The notes under the pieces: model-generated
The model's input: only the letters and a program-made list of their open reading frames with translations
The model's database searches: none
What the model was told of the DNA's origin: nothing
DNA from: Candidatus Poribacteria bacterium
GTDB taxonomy: Bacteria; Poribacteria; WGA-4E; WGA-3G
NCBI GenBank assembly: GCA_022825825.1
Contig: JAJDWA010000073.1
Coordinates: 1-35,624, forward strand
DNA length: 35,624 nt
Direction: 5' to 3'
Made by a program: the position numbers and the translations under genes
In this document: piece after piece, positions 16,255 to 24,767 of the stretch
Layout: each line of letters begins with the position of its first letter
How positions within the stretch are numbered: position 1 is the stretch's first letter

Positions 16255-17238
16255 GTGGGATACAGAGAAAAGATGAAAGAGTTTACTAACACTTTGTGGG
16301 GAATGGTCAAGATTTCTATCTATTGCTTGATTGTAATGGGAATAGTAGGGTTATTGATAGTTTTTATTATTATTCCACAGTGGATCAAGTCAACAGAGAT
16401 TTTGGTTCCAAACGTAGAAGGTAAATCCTATCACCACGCAGTACTGGCACTTAATAAAGCAGGGTTGGAACCAGGAAAACCGATTCAGATAGAAAATAGT
16501 TCTAAACCAAAAGCGAGTGTCATCAAGCAAGATCCACCTGCTAATTTTAGTATAAAACCTCATCATACAGTTAAACTTACAGTCAGTGGTGGGGCTGACC
16601 TGACACCCGTTCCGTCGGTTGTTGGAAAATCTCGGGACGCGGCGTACGAAACGCTTAAATCAGCAGGTTTCCGTCCAATTTCGGCTGCCTCTGTTCATTC
16701 GACGAATTATTTACCCGAAACTGTAATTGCTCAAAGTCCTGCAGAAGGGAGTTTGTATAAACGTGGCACCACAGTTAACCTATTGGAAAGTCTTGGCAGA
16801 AAACCGCAAAACATTTCATTGCCAGACCTTCAAAATCAGCTTGTTAGTGAGGTTTTACCCGCACTTAAGGCAATCGGTCTAAATGTTGAAATTGAAAACA
16901 GTCCACATCCGAGAATCCAGACAGGTAGAATTATTAGACATGAAAAACTCGTGCAAAGCGGCGGCATAATTACGCTTTTAGTCAGCGGCAAACGCGATAA
17001 AACTGAAAACATTGGCAGATGGTTAACACACAAACACACTGTCAGTGAAGAAGGGGATAGATCACGAGAGATCAGAATCGTTATCAGTGATAGGTATGGT
17101 GAACGCGAGGTCGTGAAGGCATCATACGCTCCTGGAATCGTCATCGACTTAGAAAAGAGAAGAGTCAGGGTTTTTGGACCAACACTTGTGGTTGTGTTTG
17201 AAGATGGCAAAAAATTGTATGAACGGCATTATCAATAA
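16255..17238 (+). CDS. Membrane-anchored PASTA-domain protein
   Basis: The protein has 327 residues. One membrane helix (about residues 17-39) is followed outside by three PASTA-like repeats: about 46-112, 114-180 and a weaker one 186-250. PASTA domains bind muropeptides or beta-lactams in Ser/Thr kinases and PBP2x, but no kinase domain is present here. The last 75 residues are basic and of unknown fold. It starts with GTG, with AGGTGA seven bases ahead. Its position between fmt and rpe recalls genomes where a PASTA kinase gene lies between fmt and rpe, so the kinase may have been lost; that is inference. Confidence 0.82.
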   Translation: MGYREKMKEFTNTLWGMVKISIYCLIVMGIVGLLIVFIIIPQWIKSTEILVPNVEGKSYHHAVLALNKAGLEPGKPIQIENSSKPKASVIKQDPPANFSIKPHHTVKLTVSGGADLTPVPSVVGKSRDAAYETLKSAGFRPISAASVHSTNYLPETVIAQSPAEGSLYKRGTTVNLLESLGRKPQNISLPDLQNQLVSEVLPALKAIGLNVEIENSPHPRIQTGRIIRHEKLVQSGGIITLLVSGKRDKTENIGRWLTHKHTVSEEGDRSREIRIVISDRYGEREVVKASYAPGIVIDLEKRRVRVFGPTLVVVFEDGKKLYERHYQ

Positions 17239-17282
17239 TCTTGTAGGATCGTAGAAATTATATTTTTTTTATTTGAAAATAG

Positions 17283-17954
17283 ATGAAAACTCAAAGTTAT
17301 AAAGTTCCCAAAATTTCGCCATCACTATTAGCCGCCGACTTCAGCCGTTTTGGTGAGGAGATTGAACGAGTTGTTGATGCAGGTGCTGATTTGCTGCATT
17401 TTGATGTAATGGACGGAGAATTTGTCCCAAACTTCGGTATAAGTCCTCCATTAATTGCTTCGGTTCGTGAAAAAACGGAGATACCGTTTGATGTTCATAT
17501 TATGGTGACACACCCGCTCCGTTATATTGATGCCTTAGCTGATGCTGGCTCGGATATGATTACCTTCCATATTGAAAGCAACGATGCCCCTTATAAGGTA
17601 ATCTCTGCGATTAAAGCACACAACATAAAAGCTGGTTTAGCGTTTTCACCAAATACACCGACTGAAGCAGTTATACCTTACTTGTCGGATATTGACCTTG
17701 TGTTGCCAATGAGCGTTGAGCCAGGATTTGGGGGACAAGCGTTTTTACCGAATACTTTGGATAAAATTGAAAATTTGCATAACAAGATTAAAAAAATAGA
17801 TAATTCGCCTGACATTTCGGTTGATGGCGGTGTGACAGTAGATATAGGTCCAGACGCTGTTCGTCAAGGTGCAACAATTCTTGTCGCTGGTACAGCGATT
17901 TTTCGGAGTGAACATCCAGAAGCAGTAATAGAAAAATTACGCACCGTAGAATAG
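17283..17954 (+). CDS. rpe: Ribulose-phosphate 3-epimerase
   Basis: This 223-residue TIM-barrel enzyme interconverts ribulose 5-phosphate and xylulose 5-phosphate in the pentose phosphate pathway. Motifs PSLLAADFSRF, HFDVMDGEFVPN, MSVEPGFGGQ and VDGGV carry the metal and acid/base residues (two His, two Asp). Length and start are standard. rsmE follows after 12 bases. Confidence 0.95.
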   Translation: MKTQSYKVPKISPSLLAADFSRFGEEIERVVDAGADLLHFDVMDGEFVPNFGISPPLIASVREKTEIPFDVHIMVTHPLRYIDALADAGSDMITFHIESNDAPYKVISAIKAHNIKAGLAFSPNTPTEAVIPYLSDIDLVLPMSVEPGFGGQAFLPNTLDKIENLHNKIKKIDNSPDISVDGGVTVDIGPDAVRQGATILVAGTAIFRSEHPEAVIEKLRTVE

Positions 17955-17966
17955 CCTTGAGAAAAG

Positions 17967-18686
17967 ATGCATACGTTCTATGTTCGCTCAAATCAAATCA
18001 ATGAAGATGTTGCTACGATTACCGGTTCAGAACAACACCACCTTCGAAATGTGCTACGTTTAGGGCTTGGCGATACAATCCGAATTGTTGATGGGAAGGG
18101 ACGCATTTGTATCGGAGAAATATATCAAATTGATGCTGAGTCAGCGGAGGCAAAGATTTTAAGCCGCAACTATTATGAGAGAAGGACACCATCCCTGATT
18201 CTCTTCCAAGGCTTACCCAAAAACGATAAAATGGAGATGATCCTGCAGAAAACGACTGAACTTGGCGTAACACAGATTGTGCCTATGTCCACAGAACGTT
18301 CATTACAGAAACCGAGCGAAAATCGTTGTGAACGTTGGCATCGGGTTGTCCTCTCTGCAACAAAGCAGTGCAAACGCGCATGGCTACCTGAACTTCATGA
18401 GGTACAAGAATTCAATGAATGTCTGAACATGATCTCAAAATACGCACTTAGTCTAATCTTCTGGGAGAATGAGAAGCAACAACATATTAAAGTAGTGTTG
18501 AGAGAAAAAACAAAGATAGAATCTATTGCATTTTTAGTGGGTCCAGAAGGTGGTTTTACCGATAAGGAAGTGGACGCTGCAATTAAAAACGGATGTATTC
18601 CAGTGACAATTGGTTCAAATATCTTGAGAACAGAAACCGCCGCAATCGCGGGAATTACCATCGCCGCTTATGAATACCAACTTTGA
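17967..18686 (+). CDS. rsmE: 16S rRNA (uracil-1498-N3)-methyltransferase
   Basis: This 239-residue SPOUT (knotted) methyltransferase modifies U1498 of 16S rRNA with S-adenosylmethionine. A PUA-like N-terminal domain contains EQHHLRNVLRL. The knot region LVGPEGGFTDKEV and the closing LRTETAA are the family signature. mtaB starts 15 bases downstream. Confidence 0.94.
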   Translation: MHTFYVRSNQINEDVATITGSEQHHLRNVLRLGLGDTIRIVDGKGRICIGEIYQIDAESAEAKILSRNYYERRTPSLILFQGLPKNDKMEMILQKTTELGVTQIVPMSTERSLQKPSENRCERWHRVVLSATKQCKRAWLPELHEVQEFNECLNMISKYALSLIFWENEKQQHIKVVLREKTKIESIAFLVGPEGGFTDKEVDAAIKNGCIPVTIGSNILRTETAAIAGITIAAYEYQL

Positions 18687-18701
18687 CCCAACATAAAAAC
18701 C

Positions 18702-20012
18702 ATGAAAACAGCAAAACTCATTACAATGGGATGTAAGGTTAATCAGTACGACACGCAATCAATGCGGGAGGCACTTGTCCGCAATGGATATGCGATTATA
18801 GACGAAAACCAGCCAGCAGACTTATATCTCATTAACACATGCACAGTAACGAACGCCGCTGATCAGAAAGCACGCCAAACAATTCGGCGGGCTATCCGAC
18901 AAAACCCAAATGCGGATGTGTTAGTTACAGGATGTTATGCCGAAAGCGATAGAAAGGCAATTGAGCAAATACCGGGCGTGACGTTTGTCTTCGGAAATCG
19001 GGAGAAGGCAGATTTTCAAACCTATCTTGATAAGCTGCACGCTGAGACACCGCTCCAGATTCAACCTGTTCAGCATGATGCAATTCGCGAACATGCCCGT
19101 TTTAGCAGTGGTGTTAGCAATGCCGGAAAACGCACGCGCGCGCTTATTAAAGTGCAAGATGGTTGCAGTGCCTTTTGCACCTATTGCATTATCCCTTATG
19201 TACGCGGTAGAATGACGAGTCGTCCACTTACAGAGATTGTGGACGAAGCGCAGCGCATTGCTGACAGCGGCATAAAAGAAATAGTGATTACCGGCGTGCA
19301 TCTTGGTGCTTATGGACAAGATACTGGCAGAGATAAGGATATTGCTGATATTTTAGAACGGATACACGGTATTGATGGGATTGAACGTATCCGCTTCAGC
19401 TCAATAGAACCGATGTATTTTCCCGATATTCTATCAGAACGGATGTCGGCATTACCGAAATGTATGCCGCACTTCCATATTCCTATTCAATCAGGATCAG
19501 ATAATGTTTTACACCGAATGCGCCGCCGTTATACGACTGCTCAATTCGCGTACCTTGTTGATACCCTACGTTCCCGTTTTACCGATGATGTCGGTATTAC
19601 GACTGATATAATGGTCGGATTTCCCGGCGAGACAGATATAGATTTCAAGGATTCACTGCAGTTCGTTGAAGATATTGGATTCAGTCAACTGCACGTATTT
19701 CGGTACTCTCCGCGTAAGGGGACACCTGCAGCGACTTATCCAGATCAAGTTCCCCCTCATGTTTCAGCAGAACGAAGCAGCGCAATGATTGAATTGGGAA
19801 ACCAACTCAATAAATCGTTTCGCAAACGGATGCTGGGCAAACAAAAAAATGTGTTAGTTGAAGAAAGCAGGGAGGGACCAAAAAACTTCCTTGCAGGATT
19901 TACGGATAATTACCTCCGTGTGCTTTTAGATGCCCCCGATTCTACGATCAATCAAATTCTACGGGTTAAGTTAACAACTTTAGATGACGAATTCGTTTAC
20001 GGAATGTGTTAA
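18702..20012 (+). CDS. mtaB: tRNA ms2t6A37 methylthiotransferase MtaB
   Basis: This 436-residue radical-SAM enzyme adds a methylthio group to t6A37 of tRNAs reading ANN codons. The N-terminal domain supplies three Cys for the auxiliary cluster: GCKVNQYD (Cys11), NTCTVTN and VTGCYAE. The radical-SAM motif is Cys155-x3-Cys159-x2-Cys162 (CSAFCTYC). A TRAM-like domain fills the last 70 residues. GCKVNQYD separates MtaB from MiaB (GCQMN). rsmE-mtaB pairing is frequent. Confidence 0.94.
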   Translation: MKTAKLITMGCKVNQYDTQSMREALVRNGYAIIDENQPADLYLINTCTVTNAADQKARQTIRRAIRQNPNADVLVTGCYAESDRKAIEQIPGVTFVFGNREKADFQTYLDKLHAETPLQIQPVQHDAIREHARFSSGVSNAGKRTRALIKVQDGCSAFCTYCIIPYVRGRMTSRPLTEIVDEAQRIADSGIKEIVITGVHLGAYGQDTGRDKDIADILERIHGIDGIERIRFSSIEPMYFPDILSERMSALPKCMPHFHIPIQSGSDNVLHRMRRRYTTAQFAYLVDTLRSRFTDDVGITTDIMVGFPGETDIDFKDSLQFVEDIGFSQLHVFRYSPRKGTPAATYPDQVPPHVSAERSSAMIELGNQLNKSFRKRMLGKQKNVLVEESREGPKNFLAGFTDNYLRVLLDAPDSTINQILRVKLTTLDDEFVYGMC

Positions 20013-20080
20013 CAACACCTGTTTTATAAAAAATTGGGCACAACCTTGCCCTATATCACCTTTTCCTTGGAGGAAACATT

Positions 20081-21160
20081 TTGTCAAAATTAAAAATTAT
20101 TTTTGTATTATTTGTAGTCCTATTTGCCGTGTCAGGATGCGAAAAAATTACGGATAAAGTAATATTACCTCCCGATACGACACCAACGGATCCGCAACCT
20201 CTTACAGTGATGACTTATAACGTTTACGTTGGCAGCAGTGCCGACCCCCTTCTGTCCGTAGAAAACTTAGGACAAGTGCCGGGGGAAGTTTTTACGATGT
20301 ACAATAACGTCATGGCATCTGATTTCGCAGGACGTGCCAAGGCAATCGCCAAAACTATACAAACGCATCAACCACATATTATCGGACTACAAGAGATTTC
20401 GTTAATTAGGCGTCAAAGTCCAGGGGACCTCCTCTCAGGTGGCACAGTTTCTGCTGAAGAGGTCGTCTTGGATTTTCTGCAAATCTTGATGGATGCGCTT
20501 CAAGCAGAAGGTTTAAGCTATCAAATTGCTGCTCAAGTTGAAAATATAGATGTTGAAATGCCACTGTTCACGGATGCCGGTATTGATGATGTTCGACTAA
20601 CCGATTATGATGTGATACTTTCTCGCAGCGATGTTGAAATATCTCGTCCGATGAGTGCAAACTATGCAAACGCTCTTACAATAGAAACGCTTCGTCTTGT
20701 GGTAAAACGAGGCTATGCTGCTATAGATGCAACTGTTTCGGGTGTCACTTACCGTGTTGTCAATACGCACCTTGAGGCAGCCGCAAAAGAAAGCCGTGTT
20801 GCACAAACACAAGAACTTGTGGATATTCTTAGCGGCGAAACTTTGCCGATTATTCTGTTAGGTGATTTCAACACACCCGCGCCTGATGGCACCGCATACC
20901 AAATGCTACTATCAGCGGGTTATGTTGACGTTTGGCAGATGGACACCGAGGGCACAGGTTTTACCTGCTGCCAAGACAACGAACTTCAAAATGCGGAAAG
21001 TGCCCTTTATGAACGGATTGACCAGATTTTTCTCCGCAATCTGCAACTTCCTACCTTCGTTGTGACACACACCGTTGGGGATAAACCCGCAGATCGGTTA
21101 GCCTCTGGGTTGTGGCCGTCTGACCATGCTGGCGTTGTTGCACAGTTTACATTTGAGTAG
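20081..21160 (+). CDS. Lipoprotein of the endonuclease/exonuclease/phosphatase fold
   Basis: The product has 359 residues. A lipobox (FAVSGC, Cys20) predicts LspA cleavage and lipid attachment. The mature part has the EEP motifs in order: MTYNVYVG, GLQEI (metal Glu), NTHLE, GDFNTP and SDHAGVVA. Members include DNases, sphingomyelinases and inositol phosphatases, and the substrate cannot be read from sequence. It starts with TTG, with TTGGAGGAA eight bases ahead. A strong terminator follows at 21182. Confidence 0.88.
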   Translation: MSKLKIIFVLFVVLFAVSGCEKITDKVILPPDTTPTDPQPLTVMTYNVYVGSSADPLLSVENLGQVPGEVFTMYNNVMASDFAGRAKAIAKTIQTHQPHIIGLQEISLIRRQSPGDLLSGGTVSAEEVVLDFLQILMDALQAEGLSYQIAAQVENIDVEMPLFTDAGIDDVRLTDYDVILSRSDVEISRPMSANYANALTIETLRLVVKRGYAAIDATVSGVTYRVVNTHLEAAAKESRVAQTQELVDILSGETLPIILLGDFNTPAPDGTAYQMLLSAGYVDVWQMDTEGTGFTCCQDNELQNAESALYERIDQIFLRNLQLPTFVVTHTVGDKPADRLASGLWPSDHAGVVAQFTFE

Positions 21161-21181
21161 TACAAAGCTGTCTGGCTATTT

Positions 21182-21223
21182 AACAAAAGGCGAGTTCTCA
21201 CTACAGAGAACTCGCCTTTTGTT
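21182..21223 (+). terminator. Strong intrinsic terminator
   Basis: An 18-bp perfect stem (21182-21199 with 21206-21223) around actaca, ending in ccttttgtttt. It closes the fmt-mtaB-lipoprotein run. Reversed, it has aaaac on the 5' side and may also stop the converging minus-strand gene. Confidence 0.85.
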
Positions 21224-21224
21224 T

Positions 21225-21330
21225 TATGGTGGATATTGGAATTAATGAGACACTTTGCACCAGCACGGTTAGGAAACCGTGCCTACCGCGGGAGGGCGAA
21301 AGTGTGTATTTATTTATAAGCTTTACTATA
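21225..21330. repeat. MITE-like element copy 3
   Basis: Its 30-base ends (21225-21254; 21301-21330 reversed) start TATGGT or TATAGT and close with ACACT. The centre is gcacggtt-agga-aaccgtgc followed by ctacc. It lies 26 bases past the stop of the solute-binding gene. Confidence 0.75.
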
Positions 21331-21356
21331 AATAGGTTTGCGTTGTTCGCCTGTGG

Positions 21357-22496
21357 CTACTCAGGGGCCGCCTCAATTATCATATCCTGCGGCATGCCAT
21401 TAAGAATTTGGCGCACACCAACACTTTTGACGGGATTTCGGTTATCATCAAAACTCGAAATACTTGTTGCCCCTTCATAGTTAGTTATTGCAGCAATTGC
21501 ATCTCGGATCGCAGCCGAGTCATCGGTTGAACCCACTGCCGCGATTGCCATTGCCAAAATTTTCATGGCATCATAGCCTGCCGCTGCAATGCCATCAACA
21601 GAGCCATATTTCGTCGCATAAGCAGAATTAAAAGCTACGGCATCCGGGTCTAAGTTGGTACAATAGTAACCGTCAACAGGTTCATTATCCGCCAAAGTTG
21701 AAGACATTAGCGGATCGTCCCAACCATCACTACCGATAAAGGTAGATGTAATTTCCATGTCCCGTGCTTGTTTCATTATGAGCGGGTTTGCTGGCGGAAA
21801 ACTGGCGAGAAGAAGAACATCAGGGGCTGCATCTTTAACTGCAGTAAGTTGCTCAGTAAACATTGTATCCTCTGCTTGATATGTTTCCTCCACAACTACA
21901 CTTCCCCCAAGTTCTGTAAAACTCGCTTTAAATGATTGCACAAAACCCTCAGAATAAACATCTTTATCCTGCCAAATTATAGCGGCAGTATTCTTACTGA
22001 GTTGATTTACGACAACCTTAGCGAGAAGTTCCGCCTGCAACACATTGGAACCTGCAATGAGAAACATAAAATCGTTAGGATCTGTTGCATCTGCCGTCAC
22101 CTCTGCCCTTGTTGCTCCCAAAAGCACAGGAACAGTTGCAACCGGACCAACTTTCACTGCATGGCTCGAAAATAAGGGCCCCAATATCGCAACAACTTTT
22201 TCCATTTCAACCAATTCTGTAGCAGATTGAACAACGGTATCTGTCGTTTCTTCCCTAAAGACAAGTTCAACCTGCATGCCGAGGACACCCCCAGCTGCGT
22301 TGATTTCAGCTTGGGCAAGCTGCGCTCCTTTGCCAAAACTGGTATAATTTGGATATGGATGAATCAAACCCACTTTAAGTGTCGTTTCGCCAGCTGGAGG
22401 AGGGGCCATATCCATCATTTTTTCACACCCAGAAAGCCATACGACTGAGAGTGCAAGTAGGACGCATAGCGTAAACCTAAAAAATTTCCTGTTCAT
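21357..22496 (-). CDS. ABC solute-binding lipoprotein (branched-chain amino-acid type)
   Basis: This 379-residue type 1 periplasmic binding protein (Peripla_BP_6, LivJ-like) has a lipobox VVWLSGC (Cys24). The mature protein begins with a short linker GCEKMMDMAPPP. Signature segments are LKVGLIHPYP, GAQLAQAEINAAGGVLG and the second-lobe AAGYDAMKIL. It would capture an amino acid, short amide or related small molecule outside the inner membrane. No permease or ATPase gene is nearby, so it is an orphan. AAAGGAG lies ahead of the ATG. It is bracketed by two MITE-like elements, one only 11 bases upstream of the ATG, so its promoter must lie in or beyond that element. Confidence 0.88.
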   Translation of the reverse strand: MNRKFFRFTLCVLLALSVVWLSGCEKMMDMAPPPAGETTLKVGLIHPYPNYTSFGKGAQLAQAEINAAGGVLGMQVELVFREETTDTVVQSATELVEMEKVVAILGPLFSSHAVKVGPVATVPVLLGATRAEVTADATDPNDFMFLIAGSNVLQAELLAKVVVNQLSKNTAAIIWQDKDVYSEGFVQSFKASFTELGGSVVVEETYQAEDTMFTEQLTAVKDAAPDVLLLASFPPANPLIMKQARDMEITSTFIGSDGWDDPLMSSTLADNEPVDGYYCTNLDPDAVAFNSAYATKYGSVDGIAAAGYDAMKILAMAIAAVGSTDDSAAIRDAIAAITNYEGATSISSFDDNRNPVKSVGVRQILNGMPQDMIIEAAPE

Positions 22497-22507
22497 AAAT
22501 TCTCCTT

Positions 22508-22610
22508 TATAGTAAAGCTTAGAAATAAATAGACACTTTCAGCCGACTGCTGGCGCGGTTAGGATACCTCGCCAGCACAGAGTGTCCAATTAATTCTAAA
22601 CTTTACTATA
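22508..22610. repeat. MITE-like element copy 4 (best preserved)
   Basis: The two 30-base ends (22508-22537; 22581-22610 reversed) match at 25 of 30 positions: TATAGTAAAG, then TTAGAA, then GACACT. The centre is ggcgcggtt-agga-tacctcgcc. It forms the leader of the solute-binding gene. Confidence 0.8.
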
Positions 22611-22616
22611 TTTTGC

Positions 22617-23051
22617 CTATTCACTGGGACTTGAGCGCAGCAAATGTGCCCCCAAAGCACCATTCAACAACGGAAGTAGAGCATCAACAATAATCCATAC
22701 CATTGACCGGGTTTCGGCTCCGACAGCGGTAAAACTATCGGCATTGCGAATGCCAAACCAGTTCCAGAAGAAAAGTATAGCCGCAAACATGAATCCGTAG
22801 AATAACGTGTTCGCTGCTATAAACTCCTGAACGCTCGAATTCTCCCCGATTCGACTCATACGAGCGTAACTAAATATCACCCCCAGCACGATTGAAATTG
22901 CAGAGAGGACATTAATGTAAGCCCAAACGGAATGATTATAAGGATTATCTTCAGTGGAAGTGTGGTATAAAGGTTCAATGACAGTGTGAATTGCGACTAT
23001 TGCCGCAATTATGATGAGAACAACGCCGATAACTTTCTTGAGGGCATCCAT
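22617..23051 (-). CDS. Four-helix membrane protein, unknown
   Basis: The 144-residue product is one I do not recognise. Four hydrophobic helices are visible (about residues 6-23, 43-62, 83-99 and 118-137). The loop after helix 1 carries HTSTEDNPYNHSVW, and a conserved-looking FFWNWFGIRN lies in helix 3. GAAGGAG lies seven bases ahead of the ATG. It has its own near-ideal promoter with a leader of about 160 bases. It lies between two solute-binding genes, but nothing shows it is part of a transporter. Confidence 0.7.
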   Translation of the reverse strand: MDALKKVIGVVLIIIAAIVAIHTVIEPLYHTSTEDNPYNHSVWAYINVLSAISIVLGVIFSYARMSRIGENSSVQEFIAANTLFYGFMFAAILFFWNWFGIRNADSFTAVGAETRSMVWIIVDALLPLLNGALGAHLLRSSPSE

Positions 23052-23217
23052 GATATTTCTCCTTCCCTAATCGGGTTTATAAAATGTGCCTCATAGATAT
23101 GATTCTATTAGCTATCACTAAATTTCATCAAACTACAAACTGGTCGGTTGATTATTTGGAGATCATTAACAGTTACATTTCAGAACGCACCCATAATGAA
23201 ATTCTGTACATTTTCAG

Positions 23218-23246
23218 ATTATAGTAAAGAAGTAGCTCAATGTCAA
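23218..23246 (-). promoter_or_regulatory. Consensus sigma-70 promoter of the four-helix gene
   Basis: On the minus strand TTGACA (23246-23241), a 17-base spacer and TATAAT (23223-23218): all twelve consensus bases with ideal spacing. The predicted start is near 23211, giving a leader of about 160 bases before the ATG at 23051. Confidence 0.75.
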
Positions 23247-23284
23247 CTACAAAACACAGTAACACAATCATTTTCAGTTTTTTG

Positions 23285-23313
23285 TTGACAATAATCTCTA
23301 ACTATGAAAAAAT
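23285..23313 (+). promoter_or_regulatory. Possible promoter of the second solute-binding gene
   Basis: A perfect TTGACA (23285-23290) is followed after 17 bases only by AAAAAT. A TTAAAATT lies further on, at a poor distance. The leader would be about 165 bases. This is weak. Confidence 0.3.
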
Positions 23314-23486
23314 GTGTTAAAATTAAGTTTTTACTAAACTTCATGTTTAAATGCTGCGCCTAAGTGGGTTGACTATCAAGAAAAACTTGATACAAAATTC
23401 GGTTTTAACAATAATTAATTCAAACTGAGGCGTAAACGTTTTGTTTTTAGTTATTCCAAAATTCATTTAAAAAAAGGAGATTCTAC

Positions 23487-24647
23487 ATGAATATAAGGAA
23501 AATCACAACATATACATTTGTATTGGGAATTTTTGCGTTAGTTATAGGGCTTTCTGGTTGTGAAAAGGCAATGGAGATGATGCCTGATGGTGATATGGGT
23601 ACTCAAGAAATTACTATAGGTATCGCCGTAGCAGAGACAGGGGAATATGCCGAACCGTATGGACTTCCAATGAAGCGTGGGCTTGAATTGGCACAAGATG
23701 AGTTAAATCTGGCTGGTGCAAATATATCGTTCATCTATCAGGATGCTAAGAGTACTATAGAGGGTGCAAAGGCAGCCGTTCAGGCATTGGTTGATCAAGA
23801 TGTACCTGCCATTGTCGGGATTGGTATCTCAACGCATCTCAAAGAGGCTTTTCCGATTGCACAGGAGGCTGGCGTAGTCGCTTTTAGTCCAATTTCTTCC
23901 GCTGCTGGTTTGAGTGGTGAGGTTGGGGATTATGCCTTCCGCGCAGGCATTGCTACAAATATACTGATTCCAGGTGGTGTGATGAAGACTCATGCAAAAC
24001 TGGGATATAGCAACGTGGCACTGATATACGATGAGGCTGATGCCTACTCTACAAGTAGCAATAATGAGATAAAGAAAGCTCTTGAAGCTGCAGGGGTTAC
24101 CATTCTGGCTGAAAAAACCTTTAAAACTAAAGATATGGATTTCCGCACGCAGTTAACTGAAATCATGAACATGGAGCAGCTTGATGCACTCTTTATCTCT
24201 GCTCTTGCAGGTGAGATGACTGAAATTATCAAGCAAGGACGTGAAGTCGGTATTCCCGACACCGTTCACTTTATTGTTCCGGATTTGACTGATGCGGAAG
24301 CTGAAGCAGCGGGGGCTGCCGCTGAGGGCGCGATAGCTTTTGCAGGATGGTCAAGCCTGACTGATACACCGGCAAATCAAGCCTTCGTCCAGAGTTACAT
24401 GACGAAATACGGATTTTCCCCGGAACCTTGGGCTGCACAGGCGTATGCGACCCTCTATATTCTCGCCAATGCGGTTGTGAAGGCACAATCAACGGATTCA
24501 TCCGCGATTCGAGATGCTCTGGCGCGGACTTCACATTTTCCAACGATTTTAGGTCCTTTCTCTTTTGATCCCAACGGAGAAGCGATCTATGAAAATATTG
24601 AAACGATTGTTCTCATCGTAAAAGATGGGAAACAGCAAGATTTTTAG
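23487..24647 (+). CDS. ABC solute-binding lipoprotein, second paralogue
   Basis: This 386-residue Peripla_BP_6 (LivJ-like) lipoprotein has lipobox VIGLSGC (Cys25) and a GCEKAMEMMPDG linker like that of the first paralogue. Visible features are ITIGIAVAETGEYAEPYG, GLELAQDELN, the hinge VGIGISTHLKEAFPIAQEAGV and a C-terminal AAQAYATLYILANAV. It probably binds an amino acid or similar solute at the outer face of the inner membrane. AAAAAGGAG is placed well ahead of the ATG. It has no transporter partners here. The two paralogues are clearly diverged, so this is not a recent duplication. Confidence 0.88.
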   Translation: MNIRKITTYTFVLGIFALVIGLSGCEKAMEMMPDGDMGTQEITIGIAVAETGEYAEPYGLPMKRGLELAQDELNLAGANISFIYQDAKSTIEGAKAAVQALVDQDVPAIVGIGISTHLKEAFPIAQEAGVVAFSPISSAAGLSGEVGDYAFRAGIATNILIPGGVMKTHAKLGYSNVALIYDEADAYSTSSNNEIKKALEAAGVTILAEKTFKTKDMDFRTQLTEIMNMEQLDALFISALAGEMTEIIKQGREVGIPDTVHFIVPDLTDAEAEAAGAAAEGAIAFAGWSSLTDTPANQAFVQSYMTKYGFSPEPWAAQAYATLYILANAVVKAQSTDSSAIRDALARTSHFPTILGPFSFDPNGEAIYENIETIVLIVKDGKQQDF

Positions 24648-24668
24648 TGATCCTCAACGTTGAAGAGA

Positions 24669-24721
24669 TATAACTGAAAAGTCGTCATCAGACATTTGCT
24701 GATGACGACTTTTCAGTTATA
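24669..24721. terminator. Bidirectional terminator between converging genes
   Basis: A perfect 23-bp stem (24669-24691 with 24699-24721) around acatttg lies between the plus-strand solute-binding gene and the minus-strand M28 gene. A-rich and T-rich arm segments (gaaaag / cttttc) make it usable in both directions, though the T tract is short. Confidence 0.75.
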
Positions 24722-24767
24722 CTAAACTCCGTGGTTATATATCTTGGATTCATGGCACATTGAGAAA

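Larger units (their letters stand above)
23052..23486. other. Divergent intergenic region with two promoters
   Basis: This 435-base AT-rich stretch separates the minus-strand four-helix gene from the plus-strand solute-binding gene. It holds a perfect-consensus minus promoter (23218-23246) and a TTGACA on the plus strand (23285). I see no ORF or RNA gene. Confidence 0.65.
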
